DNA of 64,000 nt, from the NCBI RefSeq assembly GCF_000738175.1, contig NZ_JFCH01000025.1:1-64000 (forward strand). Reading direction: 5' to 3'. Of the stretch, positions 45,109 to 52,942 are shown one piece after another (positions within the stretch are counted from its first letter, which is position 1; each line of letters begins with the position of its first letter). A program made the translations under genes and the position numbers. The notes beneath the pieces are model-generated. The model did no database searches. It was not told the origin of the DNA and saw only the letters and a program-made list of their open reading frames with translations. Source of the DNA: Corynebacterium jeikeium. GTDB taxonomy: Bacteria; Actinomycetota; Actinomycetes; Mycobacteriales; Mycobacteriaceae.

Positions 45109-45639
45109 CTAGGCAGGGGTCAGCGCGCCGGCAGTAGCGATCACCGCGAACTCCGCGATCCAGATCCACAGCCAGGGGCGCTTCGGTAGTAATGGCAGCT
45201 CCTCTGCCAGTGAAGGCCGCGCGAAGATGGACTGTGTCGCCGAGTCGAAGGATTCCCACACTTCCCGGTAGTCGGATTCCGTGGCAGCCCACTGCCGAAC
45301 AGCCTTGGTATCTCGGTTGTTCGCATAAATCCAAAACGATGCCGGTCCGGCAAACATAAGGCAGTAGAGCACCGCCAGGAAGATCCTTAAGGCACCCTCG
45401 ACGCCCTCCATCGAGCCGGATAGGATCCCGAACAGCATCATCGCACCCAGGATCAATGCCAGCCAGGCCGCGATCTTCTTCGCAGTGCTCGGGCGGTACT
45501 TCGACAACCGAATGCGACGAGCTTCCAGATCCTGCTCTTCGGATGTACGCACGACCTGCCCATCATGTGGATCCTCGTCGGGCATCCAGCCAGCCAGATA
45601 ATCCTTATCCTGCGGGCGCTGCGGGTCCTTGTAACTCAT
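45109..45639 (-). CDS. Hypothetical membrane protein, three segments
   Basis: The 176-residue protein has a charged N-terminal part (about 60 residues), two adjacent hydrophobic segments ('IAAWLALILGAMMLFGIL', 'ALRIFLAVLYCLMFAGPASFWIYA') and one at the C-terminus ('LWIWIAEFAVIATAGAL'). I do not recognise a family. ATG 45639 (MSYKDPQ) is preferred to the upstream extension, which would overlap the divergent FUSC gene region. A 9-bp stem (45077-45085/45113-45121) over its stop may act in termination with the convergent lipoprotein gene. Confidence 0.65.
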   Translation of the reverse strand: MSYKDPQRPQDKDYLAGWMPDEDPHDGQVVRTSEEQDLEARRIRLSKYRPSTAKKIAAWLALILGAMMLFGILSGSMEGVEGALRIFLAVLYCLMFAGPASFWIYANNRDTKAVRQWAATESDYREVWESFDSATQSIFARPSLAEELPLLPKRPWLWIWIAEFAVIATAGALTPA

Positions 45640-45775
45640 GGATCTCAGTGTAGGCATTGCGCCGGACAACCCACAGTTCATTGTTCGATTTCGAGGGCTA
45701 CACTGTGAATGTCCCTATGACTGTCCCAATGGACGTCCTATTTCGCCGACGCATAAGAGGAAACATACAGACGCA

Positions 45776-47524
45776 GTGAGCCAAACCAGCCCCGACCATC
45801 AGCCCTCCTCGCCATCACCGCTGTCCCCTAAGCCCCCGCGCAACCCCGCGGAGTTCCCCATCCCCCAACGCCCGAGCGCTTGGGAACTGTTCAGTACCTT
45901 CAACTCAAAGGCCTCGGGCTGGGCTGGTGGACTGCGAGCCGCACTGTCGTTGCTGATCCCCGGCACTATCGCATGGTCGTTGGGCCACACCGATGCGATG
46001 TTGCTAGTTGCTGGAGGAGCGTTCACCGTCATCTACGGCGGCAATCTGCCGTACCGCATCCGCCTGAAGGTGATGGCGTTCTCCGCCGTCCTGCTGGCCG
46101 CCTGCCCCACCATCGCCGCTTGGCTGGGCAAGATGATGTGGGAGCACATGGATTCCGGCGGCTCGCATTGGTGGCTACTCATCGCCGGCGTGTACTGCAC
46201 CTTCCTCTCCGGCGTGTTCACCTACGCACAGAACGCACTGCGCCTGCCGCCACCGGGCGGCTTCTTCATCGTCATGGTCTCCGGCGGTGCCACGATGATC
46301 GCCCGCAACGACCTCAACCCGCTAGCCATCGGCGGTTGGGCCTTGTTCGGCGCATTCGTCGCCATCATCGTGGGCATGTTCCCCGCCCTGTTTAATCCGC
46401 GCGGCCCCGAGCAGCAGGCCATTCGCACCCTTAACAACGCAGTAGCAGACTTCGCTGAAGATCCAAGCCCCGGCAACTACTACCTGGCCCGCACTTCCCT
46501 CTCCGAGGCGTGGACCACGCTCATGGGCGCGGGCATCGTCTCCGGTGGCAGGGTCATCCGCGAGTCGCAGCGCGACCTGGTGGTGCAGGTGCAGCAGGCC
46601 CGCCAAAAACTCATGTCCGCCAGCGCGCACTCAGGCTACGTGGATACGGACGAGGACTTCTCCGATACCAACGGCATGGTCGACCCCACCCGCACCGCAA
46701 TCCCACACCACAAGCCTTCGGTGAAGTACCGCTTCGGCCGTTCACTCAATATCCACAGCCATGCGGAGCTCAGCATGGAAAAGGTAGTGCTGGCCAGCCT
46801 GGTCTCTTGTGCCATCACTATCTGGTTGGGCCTGGACCGTCCCGACTGGGGAGTGATCACCGCCCTGCTGATCCTGCAATGGGGTCCGGAGAAGATCCCC
46901 GGTACCGTTCGCGGCGTCCACCGTCTCTTGGGCTCCATCCTGGGCATCGGCCTGTTCGCCATCGCCCATGCCTTCCAGATCGGTGGCCTCCCCCTGCTGT
47001 TCTTGCTGGCCGCCTGCCAATTCGCCGCCGAGTTTTTCATCGTCAAGAACTATGCGTTCACCGTCATCTTCACCACCCCCATGGCGCTGATGATGGGCAA
47101 CTCTCTCGACCGCCCGCTCGGCGACGTGGTGATCGACCGCCTCGCCGAGGTGTGTATTGCGGTTATCTGCTCGTTTATCTTCTTGTGGCTGTGGCGTACT
47201 ACGTCGGACGCCCACTACCACCGCCGCCTTGCAGGCCACTGCGAAGCGGCAATGGGTGCCCTGCTGGGCGCCTTGCTGATGAACCCGCCAGACCGCGCGC
47301 TCTACGCACGCCGCGATCTGCAGTTCGAGCTGCTCAGCGAGCGCAAACACATGATGAAGATGATCAACAACAACTCGCCCTATGCCCGCAGCATGTGGGC
47401 CAGGCACAACCAGCTGCAGCTCACCGGCTATACCCTGCTGGATTATTGCAACGCCCACGCGGACGAGGAGCTCTCCTTAAGCGAGATCAACCGCCTGGCC
47501 GCGGCGGTGCGCCAGCTCGGCTGA
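45776..47524 (+). CDS. FUSC-family (aromatic acid exporter-like) membrane protein
   Basis: The 582-residue protein has two blocks of membrane segments (about residues 35-200 and 340-490) separated and followed by cytosolic parts, the FUSC/ArAE layout ('ALSLLIPGTIAWSLG', 'LGLDRPDWGVITALLILQWG', 'GTVRGVHRLLGSILGIGLF'). Relatives export aromatic acids or other organics. I choose GTG 45776 (VSQTSPD) with AGAGGAAA upstream; the frame is open to ATG 45638, which would share CATG with the divergent gene and add a Cys-rich, non-family peptide. It converges on lepA with a 21-bp gap. Confidence 0.8.
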   Translation: MSQTSPDHQPSSPSPLSPKPPRNPAEFPIPQRPSAWELFSTFNSKASGWAGGLRAALSLLIPGTIAWSLGHTDAMLLVAGGAFTVIYGGNLPYRIRLKVMAFSAVLLAACPTIAAWLGKMMWEHMDSGGSHWWLLIAGVYCTFLSGVFTYAQNALRLPPPGGFFIVMVSGGATMIARNDLNPLAIGGWALFGAFVAIIVGMFPALFNPRGPEQQAIRTLNNAVADFAEDPSPGNYYLARTSLSEAWTTLMGAGIVSGGRVIRESQRDLVVQVQQARQKLMSASAHSGYVDTDEDFSDTNGMVDPTRTAIPHHKPSVKYRFGRSLNIHSHAELSMEKVVLASLVSCAITIWLGLDRPDWGVITALLILQWGPEKIPGTVRGVHRLLGSILGIGLFAIAHAFQIGGLPLLFLLAACQFAAEFFIVKNYAFTVIFTTPMALMMGNSLDRPLGDVVIDRLAEVCIAVICSFIFLWLWRTTSDAHYHRRLAGHCEAAMGALLGALLMNPPDRALYARRDLQFELLSERKHMMKMINNNSPYARSMWARHNQLQLTGYTLLDYCNAHADEELSLSEINRLAAAVRQLG

Positions 47525-47526
47525 GC

Positions 47527-47565
47527 CTAGTGGGCGTCAATAGACCTAGTCGGCGTCAGTAGACA
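47527..47565. repeat. Tandem duplication of the lepA 3' end
   Basis: Two adjacent units of about 19-20 bp, CTAGTSGGCGTCARTAGAC, lie at 47527-47546 and 47547-47565. The second contains the last lepA codons and stop; the first is a near copy just beyond it and carries a TWWTGACGCC word. Confidence 0.75.
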
Positions 47566-49396
47566 GAGCAGCGACGAAGGCCTCCTGCGGAACAGAAACC
47601 GAACCAATGGCCTTCATGCGCTTCTTGCCTTCCTTCTGCTTCTCCAGCAGCTTGCGCTTACGCGACACGTCGCCGCCGTAGCACTTGGAAAGAACGTCCT
47701 TGCGCAGGGCGCGGATGTTCTCGCGGGCAATGATCTTGGAACCAATGGCGGCCTGCACCGGCACTTCGAACTGCTGGCGCGGGATGAGCTCCTTGAGCTT
47801 CACGGTCATCTTGTTGCCGTACCAGTGGGCATTCTCGCGGTGGACAATAGCGCTGAACGCGTCCACCGGCTCGCCCTGCAGCAGGATGTCCACCTTCACC
47901 AGGTCGGCCAGCTGCTCGCCGGCTTCCTCGTAGTTCAGCGAAGCGTAGCCCTTGGTGCGAGACTTCAGCTGGTCGAAGAAGTCGAAGATGATCTCACCCA
48001 GAGGCATGGTGTAGCGCAGCTCCACGCGGTCCTCAGAGAGGTAATCCATGCCGCCCATCTGCCCGCGCTTGGACTGGCACAACTCCATCGTCGCGCCCAG
48101 GAACTCCGCAGGCACAATGACGGTCATCTTCACGATCGGCTCGTAGATCTCGCGCATCTTGCCGCCCGGCCAGTCCGAAGGGTTGCGCACCATTACCTCG
48201 CTACCATCCTCCTTGACCACGCGGTACACCACGGAAGGAGCGGTGGAGATCAGGTCCAGGTCGAACTCGCGCTCCAGGCGGGCGCGGGTGATCTCCATGT
48301 GCAGCAGGCCCAGGAAGCCACAACGGAAGCCAAAGCCCAGAGCCACGGAAGTCTCTGGCTCGAAGGTCAGGGAGGCATCGTTGAGCTGCAGCTTCTCGAT
48401 AGCCTCGCGCAGGTCCGGGTACTGGTCGGCACTGATCGGGAACAGGCCGGAGTACACCATCGGGGTCGGCTCCTGGTAGCCCTTCAGCGGGGTTTCCGCG
48501 CCGTTGACGGCCCAGGTGATCGTATCGCCCACCTTGGACTGACGGACGTCCTTCGCACCGGTGATGATGTAGCCGACCTCGCCCACTCCCAGGCCCTTGG
48601 TCTTCGTTGGCTCCGGGGAAACCACGCCGATCTCCTGAGTCTCGTGGGTCGCGCCACTGCTCATCATCTCGATCTTCTGGCGGGATTCCAGCCGGCCGTC
48701 CATCATGCGTACGTAGGTCACCACACCGCGGTAGATGTCGTACACGCTGTCGAAGATCATGGCACGGGCGGGGGCATCGGCATCGCCGACCGGAGCGGGA
48801 ACCAGCTCGCACACCTTATCCAGCAGCTCGGATACGCCCTCGCCGGTCTTGCCGGATACGCGCAGCACGTCCTCTGGCTCGCAGCCGATGATGTGCGCGA
48901 TCTCCAGGGAGTACTTCTCCGGATCTGCCGCGGGCAGGTCGATCTTGTTCAGCACCGGGATGATTTCCAGGTCGTTTTCCATCGCCAGGTACAGGTTCGC
49001 CAGCGTCTGCGCCTCGATGCCCTGGGCTGCGTCGACCAGCAGGATGCAACCCTCACACGCTTCGAGGGCGCGGGAGACCTCGTAGGTGAAGTCCACGTGA
49101 CCAGGCGTATCGATCAGGTGCATCACCAGTTCTTCGCCCGCGTGCGCACCTGTCTTCGGCACCCAGGGCAGGCGCACGTTCTGCGCCTTAATCGTGATAC
49201 CGCGTTCGCGCTCGATGTCCATGTTGTCGAGGTACTGGTCGCGCATGTCGCGATCCTCGACCACGCCGGACATCTGCAGGATACGGTCGGCCAGTGTGGA
49301 CTTGCCGTGGTCGATGTGGGCAATGATGCAGAAGTTGCGGATCCTCTCTGGGTCCGTAAACGTCTCTGTGGCGTAATTCTTCTGCTTGGCTGCCAT
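47546..49396 (-). CDS. lepA: Elongation factor 4 (LepA) GTPase
   Basis: The 616-residue translational GTPase back-translocates or helps stalled ribosomes and 30S biogenesis. The G domain shows 'AHIDHGKST' (G1), '[10 protein letters not shown]' (G2), 'IDTPGHVDF' (G3) and 'NKIDLP' (G4), and the LepA-specific C-terminus '[36 protein letters not shown]'-like region is present. ATG 49396 follows AGAGGAGGG; the frame open to 49510 lacks support and overlaps the divergent promoter. The last codons are tandemly duplicated downstream. Confidence 0.95.
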   Translation of the reverse strand: MAAKQKNYATETFTDPERIRNFCIIAHIDHGKSTLADRILQMSGVVEDRDMRDQYLDNMDIERERGITIKAQNVRLPWVPKTGAHAGEELVMHLIDTPGHVDFTYEVSRALEACEGCILLVDAAQGIEAQTLANLYLAMENDLEIIPVLNKIDLPAADPEKYSLEIAHIIGCEPEDVLRVSGKTGEGVSELLDKVCELVPAPVGDADAPARAMIFDSVYDIYRGVVTYVRMMDGRLESRQKIEMMSSGATHETQEIGVVSPEPTKTKGLGVGEVGYIITGAKDVRQSKVGDTITWAVNGAETPLKGYQEPTPMVYSGLFPISADQYPDLREAIEKLQLNDASLTFEPETSVALGFGFRCGFLGLLHMEITRARLEREFDLDLISTAPSVVYRVVKEDGSEVMVRNPSDWPGGKMREIYEPIVKMTVIVPAEFLGATMELCQSKRGQMGGMDYLSEDRVELRYTMPLGEIIFDFFDQLKSRTKGYASLNYEEAGEQLADLVKVDILLQGEPVDAFSAIVHRENAHWYGNKMTVKLKELIPRQQFEVPVQAAIGSKIIARENIRALRKDVLSKCYGGDVSRKRKLLEKQKEGKKRMKAIGSVSVPQEAFVAALSTDAD

Positions 49397-49512
49397 TTGC
49401 CCTCCTCTTTCGCTTATGCGTAACCCTACTATGCATCGGCCCAGAAGTAGCAGACGGGGTTTAGCTGCGAACCTTATTACTGTGCGCACGTGGTTCGGGT
49501 AATCTGTCACCT

Positions 49513-50112
49513 ATGGCTGGTTCCGAAGGAAGTGTTGTGGATGTGACGCCCCCACGGGGGAAATCCCGCAATCCCATTGGGGCCATCAAGGGGTTCTTCC
49601 AGCGTTTTTATATCCGCCGTTTCACGCGTAGGCAGGCTCTGAAGCGCGGCATCGCGGAGCTAAATGCCCATCTTGGGATGGGCGCGGAGTACGCCGGCTT
49701 GGCGGGTGACCGGGACGAAACCATCAAAACCGCCAGCCGCGAGCTCGCTCGCCCCGTCACTTATATTCCGGACATGGATGGGCAGGCGGATGCTGGTGAG
49801 GTCGTGTGGGCAGACATCCGCCCGAAGAAGGGCGTGCCCCCTGAGCGGCGCGCGGTGCTTGTGGTCGGGCGCAAGAGCCACCGGCTTCTCACCCTGCTGA
49901 TTTCCTCCCGCGAGGAGTACGCTGATCAGCCGATCTGGGTTCCCATCGGCACCGGGCCGTGGAGCTCCGGCGCGGACCGCGATAGCTGGGTGCGTATAGA
50001 TAAGGTGCTGCAGGTGCCGGAATCCCACATCCAACGCCGCGGCATTCCGCTACCCTCCCGCCGCTTCGATCGGGTCGCCAACGTGCTGCGCCAGGAGTAC
50101 GGCTGGGGCTAA
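49513..50112 (+). CDS. PemK/MazF-like domain protein, no antitoxin partner
   Basis: The 199-residue protein has a basic helical N-terminal part (residues 10-90) and a C-terminal PemK/MazF-type barrel: 'GEVVWADIRPKKGVPPERRAVLVVGRK', 'LLTLLISSREEY' and 'VRIDKVLQVPESHIQR'. Active MazF toxins are about 110 residues with a cognate antitoxin; here a long N-terminal extension is present and no antitoxin ORF is adjacent. The gene is conserved in position between lepA and rpsT in corynebacteria (recalled), which suggests a house-keeping role. A -10 TAATCT lies 7 nt before ATG, so the mRNA may be leaderless. GGGGCT/AGCCCC (50105-50120) may form a weak terminator. Confidence 0.8.
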   Translation: MAGSEGSVVDVTPPRGKSRNPIGAIKGFFQRFYIRRFTRRQALKRGIAELNAHLGMGAEYAGLAGDRDETIKTASRELARPVTYIPDMDGQADAGEVVWADIRPKKGVPPERRAVLVVGRKSHRLLTLLISSREEYADQPIWVPIGTGPWSSGADRDSWVRIDKVLQVPESHIQRRGIPLPSRRFDRVANVLRQEYGWG

Positions 50113-50132
50113 AAAGCCCCGCCCGGAGCTTT

Positions 50133-50162
50133 TTGCCTTTTCTTTACCCCTGCTGCTAACAT
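50133..50162 (+). promoter_or_regulatory. Putative rpsT promoter
   Basis: -35 TTGCCT (50133-50138), 18-bp spacer, -10 TAACAT (50157-50162). This gives a leader of about 190 nt with several small hairpins, which leaves room for translational autoregulation by S20 (inference). Confidence 0.55.
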
Positions 50163-50361
50163 TTCCCGAGTTCACAGTGCTGCTCATAGCAGCCACTCGC
50201 ACTATCCACTAGTGCAGCGCCGTTGTTGAGACGCACTGCGAGGCCACGCCGCATCCCACAGGACCTTGGGTGGGGTGTTAGAGACCGCGCGGCCACGGCG
50301 GGAGTCCGCTCCCCTGAACAGATTTTTTCCGAAGACTTTTTGAAAGAAGAGGCACGCCACC

Positions 50362-50625
50362 ATGGCAAACATCAAGCAGCAGAAGAAGCGCGTTCTCACC
50401 AACGAGATCGCTCGCAAGCGCAACCAGGCTATCCGTTCCCGCCTGCGCACCGAGACCCGCAAGTTCAACGCCGCCGTGGAGGCTGGCGACAAGGAGGCCG
50501 CTGAGGCTCAGCTGCGCGTCGCTTCCCGCTTCTACGACAAGGCCGTCACCAAGGGCACCATCCACCGCAACAACGCGGCAAACAAGAAGTCCGGCATGGC
50601 CGCTCGCTTCAACAAGATGGCCTAA
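50362..50625 (+). CDS. rpsT: Small ribosomal subunit protein bS20
   Basis: The 87-residue, very basic helical protein (MANIKQQKKRVLTNEIARKRN...) is a standard S20, binding 16S rRNA 5' and 3' minor domains. GAAAGAAGAGG precedes the ATG. Its own promoter (50133-50162) and terminator (50670-50749) make it monocistronic. Confidence 0.97.
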   Translation: MANIKQQKKRVLTNEIARKRNQAIRSRLRTETRKFNAAVEAGDKEAAEAQLRVASRFYDKAVTKGTIHRNNAANKKSGMAARFNKMA

Positions 50626-50669
50626 GGTTTATCCGGAGATTCTCCAGCCGGCACTTGCCTGAATCGAGG

Positions 50670-50749
50670 CCCGCACCCTTCTACAGAGGTTGAGACGTTG
50701 CGTCACAAAGCAACAACAGCAACAACCTCCCCCGGGTGCGGGTTTTCGT
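50670..50749 (+). terminator. Long structured terminator of rpsT
   Basis: CCCGCACCC (50670-50678) pairs with GGGTGCGGG (50734-50742), followed by TTTTCGTT. An inner stem, GAGGTTG with CAACAACCTC, extends the structure across a long loop. Confidence 0.75.
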
Positions 50750-50837
50750 TATGCCCTAAGCTTAAGAGCTAGATCAAGGGCTGTTACAGCCTCAGCTGAT
50801 CGCTGCTAATGACTTTTCAAAGGAGTTCGACAAAGGG

Positions 50838-51875
50838 ATGAAGGATCGCTTCCGCTCAGCCCTACTCGGCACCGCCCTGGGCGATGCGTGGGGCTACCCG
50901 TACTTGAACGAGCCGCAGCCCGACCGCACCCCGCTACCCGATTCGCTGGTGATCAGCGACGCTACGCAGATGACCCTGGCTCTGTGCGCCGCGATGGCGG
51001 AGATCGACGACGGGGACCTGGACCGCGAAGAGGGCATGCAGGCCATCGGCCAGCACTTCATCAACTACCACGGCGACCGGGACTACGACCGCCACCCCGG
51101 CGCGTCGAACACCGAGTCTCTGGAGCGGCTGAGCCTGCTCGGGGCGGAGCACTGGGACGATGTGGCTACTCACTCGGGCGGCTCCGGTGCCGTAATGCGC
51201 GTGGCGGCCAGTGCTTTGCTTGCTCCCGCTGATGAGGGCGTGGGCTGGTCCGTCCTGCAGGGCATCTTGACTCACGACTCAGGCGTGGCTCGCGCGGCAT
51301 GCGCCATGGTGGCCTGCATGCTGGCTGCTAAGAAGGGCACCCGCCTGCTTGACGTCGCAGAGGGCTTGGCCGGCGATGAGAACTTCGATAACGATAGCCT
51401 GCTGACCAACGAGGAGAAGCTGGACATCCTCACGGACCTGGACGAAGCTCTGATTACGGATCTGACCGGCCCCGACGTTCCGTTGAGCGAGCTGATCTCG
51501 CGCGTCAGCGCCGTCCACGAGCACCTCACCCCATTCCTGCAGCAGGGCGACTTTGAGGAGCTCTACCGCAACAGCGGCAAGTTTGTGCAGATTCTGGGCC
51601 GTGGGTGGGACGCTGGCTCCTGCACCGCCTCCGCCCTACTGCTGGCGCAGCTGTACCTGGATAATCAGGATCAGTACGCCCCGCACGACTTCCTGCACGT
51701 TGCCGTGAACTGGCCGGGCAATCGCAACACTCGCGCGTCGCTGACCGGCGCGCTGATCGGCTCTCATCTAGAGGGTGGCGTGGCCGCGTGGGAGGAAACC
51801 CGCGAGTACGATTTCGAGTCTCGTTACGACGACGCGGTGCACTGCGGCGTGTGGAAGGGCTTTAACGCCCGCTAG
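50838..51875 (+). CDS. ADP-ribosylglycohydrolase-family protein (DraG-like)
   Basis: The 345-residue helical protein has the fold markers 'FRSALLGTALGDAWG' at its N-terminus, 'ISDATQMTLAL' (usual T/D metal site 'SDDT'; here 'SDAT', so one ligand is altered) and a C-terminal 'LLAQLYLDN' to 'AVNWPGNRNTRASLTGALIGSHLEG' (usual '...GGDTDTxAAxxGxLxG'; here 'GNRNTRASLTGALIGS'). The two metal-binding blocks deviate: Asp in 'DTDT' is replaced by Asn/Arg. It may be a non-catalytic family member. AGGAGTTCG precedes the ATG. It stands alone, convergent with holA. Confidence 0.75.
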   Translation: MKDRFRSALLGTALGDAWGYPYLNEPQPDRTPLPDSLVISDATQMTLALCAAMAEIDDGDLDREEGMQAIGQHFINYHGDRDYDRHPGASNTESLERLSLLGAEHWDDVATHSGGSGAVMRVAASALLAPADEGVGWSVLQGILTHDSGVARAACAMVACMLAAKKGTRLLDVAEGLAGDENFDNDSLLTNEEKLDILTDLDEALITDLTGPDVPLSELISRVSAVHEHLTPFLQQGDFEELYRNSGKFVQILGRGWDAGSCTASALLLAQLYLDNQDQYAPHDFLHVAVNWPGNRNTRASLTGALIGSHLEGGVAAWEETREYDFESRYDDAVHCGVWKGFNAR

Positions 51876-51887
51876 CGCCGTGCCAGC

Positions 51888-51953
51888 TGCGCTATCTGCG
51901 CGCTGTCTGCCCGCCAGCACTGCGCTATCTGCGCGCTGTCTTCCCGCCAGCGA
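51888..51953. repeat. 33-bp tandem duplication at the holA 3' end
   Basis: Units 51888-51920 and 51921-51953 (start TGCGCTATCTGCGCGCTGTC) differ at a few positions. The right unit holds the last holA codons and its stop; the left is a duplicate beyond the stop. Confidence 0.85.
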
Positions 51954-52908
51954 CGTAGGCGATTTTCCGCACCGCGTCTTCTACCGCGAAGTCGGGGTCG
52001 GCGCTGTGGCCCTTCACGCCCGCATCGAGCTCCGCGGTGATCTGCACCGCCTGCGCGATCATGGGGGTGTTCCAGCGCCGGGCGGTGCGGATCGTCTTGT
52101 CCAGTTTCCACGGCGCCATGCCGAACTTCGCCGCATCTCGGCGAGAGTTGATGTTGCCCGCGCCCGCTACCTTCGCAATGTCTGCGATCCCGGTGCTCAA
52201 TGCGCTGGCCAGCAGCACCGGCGCCACGCCCAGCTGTAGCGCCCGGCGCGCCAGCGCCACCGCGGCACGGACGTTTCCGGCGATGGCATAGTCGGCTACT
52301 TCAAAGCCGCTGACCTCTGCCTTGCCCTGGTAGTAGCGCTTCACCGCTGCGGCGTCCACGTGGCCGTCCGTATCGGCGATTAGCTGGCTGATGGCGCCGG
52401 CCAGCTGGCGCAGGTCGCTGCCCACCACATCCAGCAGCAGTTCGCACACTTCGCGGGTCACGCGCGCGCCCTGGCTGCGGAATTCTTGGTCGATGAAGGC
52501 CAGCTGCTCGCGGCCCTTGAGCGCCCCGGCTTGGAATACCACCGCGCCGAGTTTCGGCCAGCTATCCACCAGCTTCTTGTTGCGCCCCTTACCGGTGTGC
52601 ACGATGATCAGCACCACCCCGTCGGCTGGGTCTTTGATGGCTTGTTCCAGCAGCCCGACGATCTCCTTGCCCGTATCCTCCACGCCCGTGACGACCACGA
52701 TGCGATCTTCGGCGAACAGGCTGGGGCTTAGCAGTTCAGCCAGTTCAGGTGCACTGAGTTCCGAGGCTTTGCGCATCTCTACCGGCAGGTTTGGGTCTCC
52801 GCTGGCGGCCCGCGCTTGGTCGACGATGGCCTGCCTGCGCCGTTCGGCCAGGAAGTCGTCGTCGCCGACGATCAGGTTGATGGGTGCGGGGGGCTCGGGG
52901 CGGTTCAT
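51925..52908 (-). CDS. holA: DNA polymerase III delta subunit
   Basis: The 327-residue clamp-loader subunit opens the beta clamp. It has the HolA opening ('INLIVGDDDFLAERRRQAIVDQAR'), 'LLSPSLFAEDRIVVVTGVE', and the collar region ('YQGKAEVSGFEVADYAIAGN', 'WKLDKTIRTARRWN'). It follows comEC by 35 bp in the common actinobacterial order comEA-comEC-holA. The 3' end is tandemly duplicated. Confidence 0.93.
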   Translation of the reverse strand: MNRPEPPAPINLIVGDDDFLAERRRQAIVDQARAASGDPNLPVEMRKASELSAPELAELLSPSLFAEDRIVVVTGVEDTGKEIVGLLEQAIKDPADGVVLIIVHTGKGRNKKLVDSWPKLGAVVFQAGALKGREQLAFIDQEFRSQGARVTREVCELLLDVVGSDLRQLAGAISQLIADTDGHVDAAAVKRYYQGKAEVSGFEVADYAIAGNVRAAVALARRALQLGVAPVLLASALSTGIADIAKVAGAGNINSRRDAAKFGMAPWKLDKTIRTARRWNTPMIAQAVQITAELDAGVKGHSADPDFAVEDAVRKIAYVAGGKTARR

Positions 52909-52942
52909 GGGTTCGATCTTGCCAGATTGGCGGGCGCGACTT

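Noticed and set aside
45638..45775. Upstream start of the FUSC-like protein at ATG 45638
   Set aside because: Would overlap the divergent gene's start in a CATG and add a Cys-rich peptide; a GTG at 45776 with AGAGGAAA upstream gives the family-like N-terminus. TSS data could reverse this.
47825..49423. Rightward 532-codon frame antisense to lepA
   Set aside because: LepA motifs are unambiguous; the antisense frame arises from codon bias.
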